Shown here: positions 12,475-25,919 of the stretch, piece by piece
Position numbering within the stretch: position 1 is the stretch's first letter
How the letters are laid out: the number at the start of each line of letters is the position of its first letter
Assembly: GCA_963678705.1 (NCBI GenBank)
Contig: OY783207.1
Location: 6,448,001-6,512,000 of the forward strand
DNA length: 64,000 bases
From: Panorpa germanica
Taxonomy: Eukaryota > Arthropoda > Insecta > Mecoptera > Panorpidae
Direction: 5' to 3'
Notes under the pieces: generated by a model
Told to the model about the DNA's origin: nothing
Databases searched by the model: none
What the model saw: only the letters and a program-made list of their open reading frames with translations
Program-made: the position numbers and the translations under genes

Positions 12475-15400
12475 GTATATTAACAATAGCAAAATGTGGC
12501 GAGGAAGATGCTATAGACACAAGGGAAGGTGAGGACGTGTCACTACAATGCAGATTTCAACCGCAACCGCCATCAAATTTAACATATTATTGGTCAAGAA
12601 GCAATAAACAAAATCACGATAATGTCGCTATTGGGAATGTACCACTTGATAACAATTACAGGTAAGAAATCTCGAATTTTTCATTTATTAATTTTAATTA
12701 TTTGTTACTATCATTCTAGAAATATTTCGCACTAATTACAGACCTTGTGTTAGTTGCACAACATTCTCTGATTGTGAGACAATATTTTTCTTAGAATGCT
12801 GGTTTTTTTAAGAATGTTAATTACAAGTTTTTTTTTTATTAAAAATTGTTGTAAACTGAAGATAAATTATCATTCTTATATCACTAACTTAAAACGAAAT
12901 AAATGTGAAAAATTTTCCCATTAAAAAGCAATGCTTTATCGACACACTTTTAAAAAATAGCGTCTCTAAAAACTCTGTGCTTTATACACTAATGATCCGA
13001 ATATCATGAAATTTTGACACATATTGTTTGAAGGTTGGTACTACCTAAAAATCATATGGATTTATCAATAGTGGCGCCATCTATATGAAATCGAAGGAAC
13101 TTATTGAGTCATGTGATATGCAACGTAATTTAAAAAATATTGCTTATTTTTACCAATGTTTTATGTAAAATTTTATAATCAATAGAAAACGTTTTTTACT
13201 TCACAATGAATGCTTTTCAACATTATTTGATTTTTGGTTAAGAAAATGAAATTTTCTGTAGTTTTTGTTTTTGTTTTCTTCAGAAGTTTTACTACAATTG
13301 GTAACTATTTGTACAACCATACTCGTAACACTTAGGGCAACAAATTTATTGTTGATTCTATAATCAATATCTTATTGTTACGGATTATCATAGTTCAGAA
13401 ATATTGATTTTATTCATACTTGCTTTGTACTAAAAATATATTTTTACATATGTAATTTTAGTTTCTTTTTATGAAGCAAGTTAGAGGCTAATAAATCAAC
13501 GACGTATATACGAGAATAATACTTATTGTGTTTTGTACCAAGAAATATGCCCAAAAGGAGTTTGATATACAGCAAATAATAGCACCTTTGCAGAACACAA
13601 AATTCAATCCGAACAGTTGGTCAGTAATCACAGTAATTATAATATACTCCTAGTTCAACTGCTCCATGCCGTGTATAATCAATGAGATAGGATCGCATAG
13701 TTAAATCTATCTTACGTGTAGACAATCTCTTAACAATATTGTAATCCATTAGGTTGGACTATCATCCAGAGCAAGGAAGGTATGATCTTCTTATCTCGAA
13801 TGCTTCATATGATCGCGATAATGGCAGGTTCGAATGCCGCGTCAAAGCAGGCGGTAGTGGCACAAATCTTCATGCGCAGAGCTTCACATTGACCGTCCTG
13901 ACAGTACCGCAGCAGCCTCTGGTTGCTCCTGGTAATCAGGCTGTTGCTACAGAAGGAAAGAAACAGGATCTGACTTGCAGCAGCTTGGGAGGCTCACCAG
14001 ATCCCACAATCAGGTATAGTAAAATTTCTAAATTTACCCATATTATTTCCCAGTAAACATTTGGTGAAATAGAATGGCTAGGTGAAGTTCTAGTCACTCG
14101 TACATTTCAATTCTAAAGTTTTACAAGTTGGAGCAACACACAGAAAATCAATTTTAGTTCAAATTGACTTCTTACCTGTCACAGGAGTCGCTTTTATTCA
14201 ACAGTGAGCAGACAAAAAACTCATGAAAAGTAATAGAAATGAAATAGAATTTACTCCAAAATGTTTACTGGGTTGTTTTGCCATTTTGGCATTAAAAATG
14301 AATACGTAGATTTTAGAATAATCTTTTCGCGGATTAGTTACGTATGAGGGTGTTTCATTACTAGAACGAAAGAGCCTATAACACGTGATTTTAAAAGGGT
14401 AAGCACCCTACAAAATCTTAACAAGATATTGCACTATAAAGACCAGGATCATCATCTCGATATAATGAATAAGTTTTACGCTATATTTGGCATTAAAATA
14501 ATGGCATAAAACGGAACTTTATGTGACAATAAATGAGGGAATTACTTTGTTTACATCATAAAAAGAACCTCCATTAAAAAAATAATGACCTTTTTATATT
14601 CATTATTAATCTTTTTTCGTATCGTAGGTGGTATCGGGATGGTTCCCCTCACCCCTTGGAAGCTTCTGTCAAATATGGCGGATCACGTGATCAACCCACG
14701 ACTAGTACGCTGAGCATTATCCCAAAACGTGAAGATGATGGAGCTGTATTTCGATGCTCGATATTAAACAGGGCTATGCCCCAGGGCACCAAGTTGGAGA
14801 CCACTGTGGCCCTTAGCGTTAATTGTAAGTACCTTTTTTCCTTTTTATTCAATATAACATATTTAGTATTGATGTTACGTTTCTTAATTCAATTAAATAC
14901 CTTTATTATGTTGGCAACACTGGATTACTACAATGTGTTAATACCAACCTCTGGGAAATATATTTTTCTGCCGTTTCACAAATTAATGATGATAAAGCAT
15001 AGACGAGGCGTCAAAAAAATTAAAAATACGTGACAATATTATCTTTATGAGAACAGAAATAGAAATTTCTAAATGTACGTGATATAAATCGGATCCTGCT
15101 CATAAAAAATAAATCCTGTATATTGAGAGATCGAAAGAAACAACTTGTTTTTTTTACATTTTGCAATACTTTCCATATGGCACATTTTTATATATTATAC
15201 TGTCAATTCTTATTTTTTTATTTATTTAACTTCTGAACCCGAAAACACAGTAGCCTGGCGTCAAGCTTAAATTTTCTCGGCTACTGTGCCGTCAAGACAT
15301 ACATAAACCTCAATTTATGTAGCATTTACATATCATTAATATACAAATGTAATCTCTTCTCTCGGTATGTTATAAAACACTAAGTACAAACGAAATAATG

Positions 15401-18400
15401 AAAGTATTTTATATGAAATGTAAATTAATTATAAAATAAATTCTATCCATAAAAATGATCTCGTTAATTCAACATTTTTACTGTGCAGTGATTCATACGT
15501 GTCAATATATAATTACACTTTATTTTTAATTAACATTTCAAACGTATTTTAATAAAGAAGTTGTTGACATTTTATTGTTTGCAATAGAATTAATTTATTA
15601 GAGCAGTTCAACATTGTTAACATTTAAAAGCTGACTATAGCTTGTTCACCTCGATTGATTTTTTTATTATATCCACATCTAGTATGCAATTCATGCTGAC
15701 ACAATGTTGTTATTAAATTTAATATTTTATACAAGGTTACCATACAATTTCTTTAGACAAGTATTTTCACTAGTTGTCGATAAATGTAGAATCCTATGTA
15801 GACTAGAACGAGCCGAGGCTTAAATAAATAAAATGTAAATTAATAAATGTATAAAACTATCTGAGTGAATACGTAGTACCGACAAAGCTAACCGATATAT
15901 AAAGCGACGCGTTTGTTTTCCAACAAATGTTGGATGTCTCATGCTGACACATACAGAAATGTACATAAGCGTATGTTTTTACTATCAATATTTTTTTAGC
16001 CAAAAAAATCTGTCCGCACACTTGTTTCCAGACTTCATAAAAACGTAAAAACATCCTTTTCTTGCACTCGTCTGACTTATCTGTTTTTTTGTATGAAATT
16101 TGTTTACGTGAGGTATTAATACCAGTTTTTCTAAACAAGTGTGCGTGTCTAATACCCTAATAAATACTTTAGCGAGTTAATAGATTTTTTTGTTATCTTA
16201 TGTCTAAAAAATGTCTATATATAAAACAGTGGATGCTACATTTCGAGATATTTTACAAAGTACACTCTGTTAAACAACTGTGACGTTTTAATTATACAAA
16301 TGTATTTCATTTATTAATACTTTGTGTTTAAAAATAAATTTGGAACTGTAATTATAAACATTTTGGGTACAATAAATGTATATTCCAAAGAAGATGAATC
16401 GTACGACAATTACACAGTTTTTGGTTTTTTTAATATAGTTTCTCGGGCTTCCTAGGCACGTAGCCTTTTATCGCCCCTAATATTGTTCTGCTTCTTCTTA
16501 TACGCTATATCCAGACAACAAGAATGATCTATTCATGGCTACTGCAGTTATAAATTTCGGTTTCTCAATCAAAAAGGAACTGTAATAACTGTTAACAGGA
16601 AGCGTCTGCGAAGTCTGTAGCACCGTCCTTTGGATTCCATTTCTTGCCATTGCTGTATTTTTATATTGCCACAGAATGTGGTAAAGTTACACAGTTTACA
16701 TAACATAAGTTACATAGATATAACATAAAAAACATTACCTCTTACATAATATTTTTTAGGTTATATAACAAAAGTTATCTTTCGACATAAATCGACATTT
16801 TTTGAGAGTAATTAGACTTTATATGCAAAATTATCACAAGAATTTTGATTCTTAACAATTTTCAAAACATTACATAAATCGTAGATAAAAATTAATTAAT
16901 TTCCAGATAAACTCGTTCTTTTAATAAATGTTTAATATAAATATTTAGACAAAAGTAATTTAAATCTTCTTAAAAAATTAAACAGATCAACACAGTCTTA
17001 ACTCTGTAATAATTTAAATAATATAATATAGTTTTTGACTTATAACGTCTATCATAATTAACAAACGTATAAAGAAAGTCTTATGTTTTTAATTTAGGGA
17101 ACCATTTGACGCCAGAGTCGCGCTGCGGCCCGGCCCGGCCTGGCTTAAGTTATTACTTTCGAGTTCTAAACATAAACCTCAGCGAGATAAGTAAATCTTT
17201 GAATTGCGTTAACCAACATAGAAAGGGCGGTGTGCTATATATTTAACCAACGAGTTGGATTTATTATCTATTGACTTTTATTCAGCCCATGTAGTTACTT
17301 CAAATGTTAAGTTTACCACAATCTGCATAACAAATCATTTAAGAGCCATGTGCACCAATTAAAATTTGCTATAAATTTAGTCAATCATTTCCGAATATTG
17401 AATATACGATTTTAAGTAGGATCGTAAATAATTTTAGGACGATAATAAAAGTTAAATGTAGTCCATTATAAAATAGGTGAGTTCTAAGAAATGAAAACAC
17501 GTGTGTGTGGATCTGAATCTGGATCCCAGTCACTGAACTTAACGCTGTTTGTTTTATCAGTCTGACTGGAATATAAACCTTTACGCGTTGTATACAAATG
17601 TGCTAGACACATATGTCTCACGACAAACTAAAAATAATTCTAATATGCTAGATTACTAGACGCATCAATAAACAATTCCGTTAGAAATGGTTTTGGACAT
17701 TTGTGGGAAAGAATTAACACATGACTTGTTCAGAATTATAAAAACAAACATTAGTAACTTCGAATGTGTTCAAAATAAACCTATAGCAATATAATTTCTC
17801 TAAATGACAAATAAACATAAGTATACTAAGTGTATTTATCCAAAGTTGTTGGTGTGTCAGCTGCTATTGTTGTTCACACATACATGTTAATTGATTAGAT
17901 TCCATTGTGGTTGCTGAAGCTGACTTATTTCGTTGTGTTACAGATTTCCCCCGTGTCGAGGTTGGTCCTCAGAATCCTTTGAGTATTGAACGGGACGCCA
18001 CTGCAACTTTAGAGTGCCGTGTCGATGCAAAACCGAAAGTAACGAGCGTTAAATGGATCCGAAATAATCGTGTCATAAGCACAGCGATGACTTACAAGAT
18101 TAATCGTGTTTCGCTGCAAGACGCTGGGAAATACGCCTGCTCAGCTGACAACATGCTTGGCAAAGTCGATGAGAAGGAAATAACGCTAGATGTCTTATTT
18201 CCACCGGTAGTTGTAATAGAATCAAAAACTTTTGAGACAGAAGAAGGCGAGATGGTCAATATAAAGTGCAATGTAACTGCTAATCCACCCCCAGAATCTG
18301 TTGAATGGGTAAAGGAAGGAAAACCGGATTTCCGACAAACTGGAGAAGTGTTGAGATTAGCACGCGTGACAGCGGAAACAGCTGGAATGTACATGTGTCG

Positions 18401-21400
18401 CGCAACAAATGTTATGATTTCATCTACTGGAAAACGTATGGAGAAAATTGGAAATTCGACGGTAGCTTTACTTGTCCGTCATCGACCTGGAAAAGCACGG
18501 ATTAGTCCGAATAAACCCATCGCTCAAGAAGGGTCTGGGGTTACTTTAACGTGTACAGCGAATCCTCCAGGCTGGCCAGCACCAGGTTACAGATGGTTCA
18601 GGGATGGCGACGCGGAATCTCCATCACAAACTGTTCTGCAGAGCGGAACGAAGTTCACCATTCCCAGCGCCCATTTGGGAAGCGAAGGCATGTACCATTG
18701 TCAGGCGACGAATGAATTAGGTGTTGGAGAAATGGCTAGCATCCATCTGGAAGTGCATCAACCACCTAGATTCCTCGCAAAGCTCCAGCCTCACATGACC
18801 CGCCGTGTTGGCGACAGTGAATTCACAGTAACTTGCAGCGCTCAGGGCAAACCCCGACCTTCCGTCCGATGGTTGAAAGACGGTGTCGAAATTACCCCAG
18901 AACCAAATCTGTACGAAGTTAAAACAGATATGAGTGAAGGGCGCAATTCCGTTGTCACGGTGGTGAGTATGTTGCGATTCATGGGTCGAGCGAGACCTGA
19001 AGAGAATCAGCTGGTTGCCAAGGATCGCGGGGTGTATTCCTGCATCTACGAAAATGAAGTACGCCGTGCTGAATCCAGTATGCACCTGCGCATTGAACAC
19101 GAGCCTATTGTTCTCCACCAGTACAACAAAGTAGCGTACGATGTTCGAGAAACAGCTGAGGTTATTTGCAAAGTGCAGGCATATCCCAAACCAGAGTTCC
19201 AATGGTCATTTGGAACCAACACAGCCACCCTGTACATGTCCTCCGATAAGCACTATGAAATCAATACGACAACAGACAACAACGATGTCTACACCAGTGT
19301 CTTGAAGATTGATCACATTAAGCATCAAGATTACGGGGAGTACAACTGTCGGGTAGCCAACGGCTTAGGCACCATGAAAACACCCATCCGTTTACAGCCA
19401 AAAGGAGCCCCTGAGAAACCCACCAACTTACAGTACGAGAATTACGGTTCGAGTTTTGTGACTTTGATGTGGAAACCTGGTTTTGATGGCGGACTGTCAA
19501 ACACTAAATTCTTCGTTTCTTATCGTAAAATTTCTATTGCAAATGACGAGCAAGTTTCTGGAGATTGTGGGGTAGTATCTGCCAGGAGTAGTGAATGGTT
19601 GGAATTTGATTGTCAGAGAAACGTGCCGTGTAACGTCACGTCGTTGGATCAACATCAGCGGTACGTCTTCAAAGTTAAAGCACTCAATACCAAAGGAAAT
19701 AGTGAGTACTCTAATGAAATCGACGCAACTACAAAAGTTGACAAGATTCCTGCACCTCAGCATGTTACCTTCGATCCCACCACACGTACGTTGTCAGTTA
19801 GTCTAGGAGCGACATGCCTATCGTTGGTGGCAGTTGTTGAAACTATAGTCAACGGCATCACACCGATGTGGCACAAAGTGGATGAGATACCGATGCAAGT
19901 ATCTGGAAGTGGACCGACCTACAAGGAGACCGTGATCGAACATCTAGCGTTTGGCCGTTCCAAGAGTAGCGGTAGATCGTTGTCCGAGGATGATATGAGA
20001 AACGATATGGACGACGATCTGAATCCCAGAGTGCAGGTTAAGCTGTGTCTTCGAGCCAATAAAGAACACTGCGGAGAATATACGGAAGCAGACAGTAAGT
20101 TAGAAAATCATGTACTTTTGTTACTAGTAATAAATACATATTAAATATTTCCATTTCCTTTTCAGTTGGAGCTTCTTACATAAAGGAAGCATCTGCGCTG
20201 GCAACACCGACATTAATTGCAATAATTGTGTCTTGTGTCGTCTTTGTCTTATTCGTTGGTCTTCTGTTAATGTTCTGCCGTTGCAAACGTAATCAAACGA
20301 AGAAGCAAGCCGCGAAGGATTATGAAATGGATTCAGTACGACCTTCTATCGTTACCCAACAAAATCAGGCCCCTCCCCCTTATTATCCGACAACTGGCTT
20401 AGAAAATAAAGCATTGGAACATTCAATGGACCTGGCATTGGCAATGGAGGATCCTAAGAACTCTGTCTATGCGACTCAAAATGGATACGGGTACCACCCC
20501 AATCCTAACATGCAACACACTGGACAACACAATATCAACGGCAACGAGTGTAAGTAACGATTTTAAACCGATCGACGACTTGGATCGTTTGTTGGATCTT
20601 TGCAATTACTAAAAGAAGACAACAAATTATTAGTTATGAAATTATGTTTTCGCACAAATTAATTATTTATATTTTAATCATCTGCAATCATTTTATTTCC
20701 GTATTTACACCTTTCTTTACTAAATCACTCCATTTTATTATGATTTATCCATCTTAAAGCATTTTGATTTATTTTTCTAACATGCTTCAATCATATCAGG
20801 ACTAGATGGCCCTCTAGATTTTCCAGGTAAAAGTAATTAAAAGTAGCACAGTGTTTTATGTGGTTGTCCCCTTTGTTACATTTATTTTCTTTGTTTAGGA
20901 CCACCCTCATGCTAGTGTATATTGTGACACGTTCATTATTTTTACAGGGGTAAATATGGGATACATGGATAACAGCTATTCAAACTCAAACAACGGCGGT
21001 AGCGTTAATTCACAAGATTCTTTGTGGCAAATGAAAATGGCTGCAGCTGCTAATAACAGTGTAAATAATATGCCTGCTCATCATATGGTTGACAGACAAA
21101 ATTCTTATGGATACGATCCCTTGACACATGGAGGCTACGGTGCTGTGGACGACTACGCCCCGTATCCTCACATTACAACGCAGAGCAACCACGGGGACGA
21201 TTATCACATGAGGAGTAGTCAGAATCCTTCACGACAAGAATATTGCAGTGATCCTTATGCAGCTGTTCACAAACCCAAGAAAAGGCTTGAACCACATTTA
21301 GGTAAGAACCAGTTCCTCCCTAATAGTTTTCACTTCCAATGAAGAACGCTGCACCAGGTTATAAGCAGAGCACACGGAGATTACATTTAGTTTTTTCTGT

Positions 21401-21586
21401 TTTTCAGATTCCCCATACCATGATGTTAGCGGTCTTCCGGATCCGTACATGGAGCAAATGGACCAGGAGCCCTTGGAACAGAAACCTCCTCAACACATGT
21501 CCCTCAGTTATGACGAGAGCCTAGAGAGTGGATACTCAACACCGAATTCTCGTAATCGTCGAGTCATTCGGGAAATTATTGTGTAA
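12475..21586 (+). CDS. ed: Echinoid, immunoglobulin/FnIII cell-adhesion receptor (5' exon missing)
   Basis: Coding exons, each with GT-AG borders and matching phase: 12475-12661, 13753-14013, 14628-14824, 17944-20094, 20166-20549, 20948-21301, 21408-21586. They give about 1236 residues, near the ~1330 of Drosophila Echinoid. Seven Ig domains are visible as Cys pairs (for example CRFQ...FECRV, LTCSS...FRCS, LECRV...YACSA, VICKV...YNCRV). One clear and one degenerate FnIII domain follow, then a membrane helix (about 20205-20278), a basic stop-transfer run and a cytoplasmic tail ending REIIV. EIIV is the known PDZ ligand of Echinoid, which binds Bazooka and Canoe at adherens junctions and modulates EGFR, Notch and Hippo signalling. 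The first exon in the window starts in codon phase 1 just before ILTIAKCGEED, so a signal-peptide exon lies upstream. Confidence 0.93.
12662..13752 (+). other. Echinoid intron with a GCGCCATCTA-bearing repeat fragment
   Basis: Intron of 1091 bases. At about 13072 the word TGGCGCCATCTATATGAAA occurs, a CTCF-like core inside what looks like transposon-derived sequence. No other feature seen. Confidence 0.6.
14049..14272. mobile_element. MITE with CCCAGTAAAC terminal inverted repeats (copy 2)
   Basis: A 224-bp copy lying in an echinoid intron begins CCCAGTAAACATTTGG and ends CCAAAATGTTTACTGGG. It has the same termini as the copy at 569-822, with a partly shared interior (GGTGAA near the left end, ACTCCAAAATG at the right). 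Non-autonomous. Confidence 0.75.
14825..17943 (+). other. Echinoid intron, 3.1 kb
   Basis: Long AT-rich intron separating the second from the third Ig domain. It holds an 11-bp perfect stem (CACAGTAGCC / GGCTACTGTG, about 15247-15290), a dispersed repeat at 16457-16681 and a GC-rich run near 17115-17150. No coding frame is supported. Confidence 0.6.
16457..16681 (-). repeat. Dispersed ~220-bp repeat, copy 1 (inverted relative to copy 2)
   Basis: The reverse complement of this stretch matches 52597-52814 nearly base for base over long runs, for example GACTTCGCAGACGCTTCCTG and ATGAATAGATCATTCTTGTT. Both copies sit in introns. I could not find a tRNA-like promoter or terminal repeats, so SINE, MITE and LINE-tail origins remain open. 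Confidence 0.8.
20806..20826 (+). other. ed: Possible 21-nt cassette microexon of echinoid
   Basis: Between the exons ending at 20549 and starting at 20948, a segment flanked by AG and GTAAAA keeps the phase (1 to 1) and would replace W with YGPLDFPG in the cytoplasmic tail. The acceptor context is weak. The open phase is the only support. Confidence 0.25.
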
Positions 21587-23520
21587 ATGTTGAACAAATA
21601 ATTCGAATCGAAGCTAAGAAACTAAAACTAACGCTAGTTAAACGAATTCATTGAAGTTGCATTCATCTATGTGTTCTTGATAATAAAAGATAGTTATTTA
21701 TTAAAACAAAAAACTACTTTAAAAAATTTCACGTTTAAAATGTATATAGCTATTCATGTCGCACAAGTGAAAAATGCATTGTAAAATAAAACACTTATAT
21801 TATATTCGAATTAATAAAAATTAAAAAAGGTGAATAAACGAACGAAGTACTAGCAGTTGCACAACGTCAGCAATGAATCATACTTAATCTTACTACTGCA
21901 TCGGAATTGAAGACTGCCTGTATAAAATCTTCTTAAAAACGTTAAGAAGAATATTGTGTACAAAAACTCATATATATAAAGAATTAAATTAAATTTTTTA
22001 TTTTATATTATATAACGGCGAATCTCCCATTTTAAAGATGGACGTCATCATTTGATGCAATATAGAAACGTAAATGCCGCGATTAATTAAGCTTTTTATT
22101 TGACGTGACTAAATTTAAACAAATAATATATTTATGAATGATACAGACATTCGTTAAAAATAAAAGTGATCAAATTTAATAAATGTTTTTAGTGATAATG
22201 ACTGAATGATTTATTTATGATTAATAATCATTCTGCAATATTCAGAACAATTATGTAGATGGCACTAGTATATTATTATTATTATAAGTTTGAAATGTAA
22301 AACTTGCCATTTTTTTTCAGTGATTGTAATTCAGTTATTTTTTATTTTTATAGGATTGGAAAGATATATTGTGTTCGTAATCATGTTTTACTATTATTAG
22401 TAACTTTTTTATTTTTAAATAGAACATACCTTAATTTTCATTATGTTTTTAATTAATAATTCCTTAATGTTTGTGTGTTTGTAATAAATGGATCCATATT
22501 ACGTAAAGGGTTCTAAATTATTTGTTAATTATTTATTTTACAAAATATAATTTGGATTCGTTGATGTTAAGATAGCATAATAGTTCTTAAAGAAATGTAC
22601 ATTTTTCAGTGACAAAAGTGCCAAAATAACAATCACTGATCAAAATAATATTGTATATTTAAATACAACTGGAACAAGACCTTGCTTCTGTAACAATATT
22701 TGTCCTCGAAGTACTTATGATCCTTGAACGTAGAAATAAGTCACAAAATATTTCATTAACTTCTAGTTTCGATATTAGTTTTCCGACTTATTTTTCGTTT
22801 AAGAACTTCTTGTACTCATTTTGCCATAGCAATATTTTTCTATAATTCTCTTAATGTCTATTTATTATACGGATAAGGGCTTAATTGTGTTCATTTGTTA
22901 ATAATTATGACTAATTACTATGTTTCATTAATATTTTAAATAATTTAACATAGTTTTTATTTGTGAAGTGAAGTTGTAATGTTAAACAGTATTTCTATGT
23001 CCTTTTGCATTTAGTGTTTATATATATTTTTATTGAAATTTAATGTACAAATCATCAAAAAAATTTCATTATTATTGTTATTTTATTTGTTCATTATAAC
23101 TTTTTTTAAATCATGAAAAAAATACGTTTATAGATCTCCCGCACAAATTGTTACATTCAAGAGTAATAATTTTTGAACGATTGCAATGTATATCTGTACT
23201 TACATGAGATCGAGAATAAATATATATATATAATTGTATATATTTAAATATATTTAACACATTTATATATAGGTATATGACAGACATATTATTTTTAACT
23301 TTTTAAGTTAGGTTCTCAAATATAAAATATAATATAGTTTAATTTTTTTATTAATAGTGTGTATGAGATGTTCTATGTTTTACTTTTAAAATGATATTCA
23401 TTTTTATATAATTATTAAACTGTTTAATGTATTTTGCTGTAAATAAAATAAATTTATTATATGTGTACAGAATGTTTGAAAAATAAAATAATAAAATAAA
23501 ATTTTAAAAAGTTATTAAAG
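21587..23520 (+). other. Echinoid 3' UTR and downstream sequence
   Basis: Very AT-rich sequence after the stop codon. Several AATAAA signals occur (around 22483, 23215 and 23440-23500), so more than one poly(A) site is possible. No coding frame. Confidence 0.5.
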
Positions 23521-24109
23521 TTTTTTTGTTGTATATTTTAATTTATATATGTTATATTCCGACGCTACTGTAGAAGGTGGAAGGACATAACCAGTATCAA
23601 ATCCTAGATAAGTATAAATTAAATATGAGCAGTATACATCCTAGTGTTGTCGGAGAAGCTAACATTCTGGTTACTTAAAGTTGCATGCTGCAAATAGTAA
23701 AAATATTTTAGGAAATCATTATTTAAATTAATTAGTAGGTCACAACGTATCAGCGCCATCTATTAAATAGTAGCCGAAACAACAATGCGGTTCATTATTT
23801 ATTCAACAGATGGCAAGTTAATTTTAGTGCGCCGAGATAGTATGCAACCTAAGTAACTTGAGCAAATTAGAATAAAAAATTATTAAAATTAAAACGCAGA
23901 TTATACCAAAACCATAACAGATATTTAAAAATAGTTTTCAATTTTGGAACCAGCATTAAAAATTACGTTAGAAAACATATATCACGTGGCGAAATAGAAA
24001 AAGGGTTTTTATAAAAATTGAAGAAAAAAATTTGTCGATTTTTTAATGGGTTTTAATGTAGTTATGAATGCTGATTTCAAATCTGGAATTCATTTTTATT
24101 TAAGTCTTT

Positions 24110-25070
24110 TGGTTCCTGTTTCATTACTTTTTAAATATCTACGCGTGTCCGGCTTTTATGCGACCTATTTAAAATTCATGGAAATTATTTTCTAATTTTT
24201 TTTTTTGATTCCTTGAAATATTTTGATGCAGTTATGTTCGTTAGGCTTTAAAATAAAGAACTGTTTCAATACTTTTTATATATCTACGCGTGTCTGGCTC
24301 TTATGCAACTTATTTTCAATTCATGGACTTTTTTTTTCTAAAATTTTTTTTTTATTCTTTGAAATATTTTGATGCAGTTATGTTCGTTAGGCATTAAATT
24401 AGAGAACTACTTCATTACATTTTAAATAGCTAAGCAAATCCGGCTTTTATGCGACCTTTTTTAAATTCATGGACTTTTTTTTCTGAAATTTTTTTTTTGA
24501 TTCTTTGATATATTTTAATGCAGATATATTCGTTAGGCTCTAAATTAGAGAACTGCTTCATTACATTTTAAATATGTAAGCATATCCGGCTTTTATGCGA
24601 CCTTTTCAAAATTCATGGACTTTTTTTTTTGAATTTTTTTTTGGATTCTTTGAAATATTTTGATGCAGTTATGTTCGTTAGGCTCTAAATTAGAGAACTG
24701 CTTCCAAACATTTTAAATATCTTAGCATATCCGGCTTTTATGCGACCTTTTCAAAATTCATGGACTTTTTTTTCTGAATTTTTTTTTTTTGATTCTTTGA
24801 AATATTTTGATGCAGTTATGTTCGTTAGGCATTAAATTAGAGAACTGCTTCATTATATTTTAAATATCTAAGCATATCCGGCTTTTATGCGACCTTTTCA
24901 AAATTCATGGACTTTTTTTTCTGAATTCTTTTTTTTTGATTCTTTGATATATTTTGATGCAGTTATGTTCGTTAGGCATTAAATTAGAGAACTGCTTCAC
25001 TACATTTTCAATAACTAAGCTTTTCTGAATTTTTAGCGACCTTTTTTAAATTCATGGACCTTTTTTCGTA
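24110..25070. repeat. Left tandem array, six ~146-bp units
   Basis: Each unit contains GATGCAGTTATGTTCGTTAG, a TTAAATAT-type spacer, CCGGCTTTTATGCGACC and AATTCATGGAC followed by poly(T). Units differ by point changes and poly(T) length. Confidence 0.9.
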
Positions 25071-25919
25071 AAACTAAAATGTTTATATTTTTTGAAATTG
25101 ATTTATGTTTTCTAACGTAATTTTTTATGCTGATTCCAAAATTGAAATCCATTTTGAATTTTCTGTTATAGTTTTTGAGTAATCTGCGTGTAAAGTTGAC
25201 TATTTTTTTACTTTAAAATGGTCATATCTCGTAAACCAAAAGACTTACATAAAAATGAATTCCAGATTTGAAGTCAGCATTCAAAACTACATTAAAAACC
25301 ATTAAAAAACCAACGAATTTTTTTTTTTAATTTTTATGAAAAGTAAGAAGACTATACTCTTCTTACTTTTCATAAAAATTGAAGGAAAAAATTGTTGATT
25401 TTTTAATGGTTTCTAATGTAGTTTTGAATGCTGATTTCAAATCTGGAATTCATTTTTATGTAAGTCTTTTGGTTTACGAGATATGGCAATTTTAAATTAT
25501 TTATCAAAAACTTTACACGCAGATTATTCGCAAACCATAAGAGATAATTAAAAATGGATTTCAATTTTGGAATCAGCATAAAAAACTACGTTAGAAAACA
25601 TGTATCATGTGCCAAAATAGAAAAAGTGTTTTTTGTGAAAAGTAAGAAGACTAATACTCTTCTTACTTTTCATAAAAATTGAAAAAAAAAATTCGTTGGT
25701 TTTTTAATGGTTTCTAATGTAGTTTTCAAATCTGGAATTCATTTTTATGTAAGTCTTTTGGTTTACGAGATATGAGCATTTTAAATTAAAAAATAGTCAA
25801 AAACTTTACACGCAGATTATTCAAAAACCATAACAAATAATTAAAAATGGTTTTCAATTTTGGAATCAGCATAAAAAACTACGTCAGATAACACAAATCA
25901 TTTTTCAAAAATATAAATA

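Noticed and set aside
15247-15290. 11-bp stem (CACAGTAGCC / GGCTACTGTG) as a structured RNA or miRNA precursor
   Set aside because: The stem is too short for a pre-miRNA and the loop is not conserved-looking. Probably a repeat relic.
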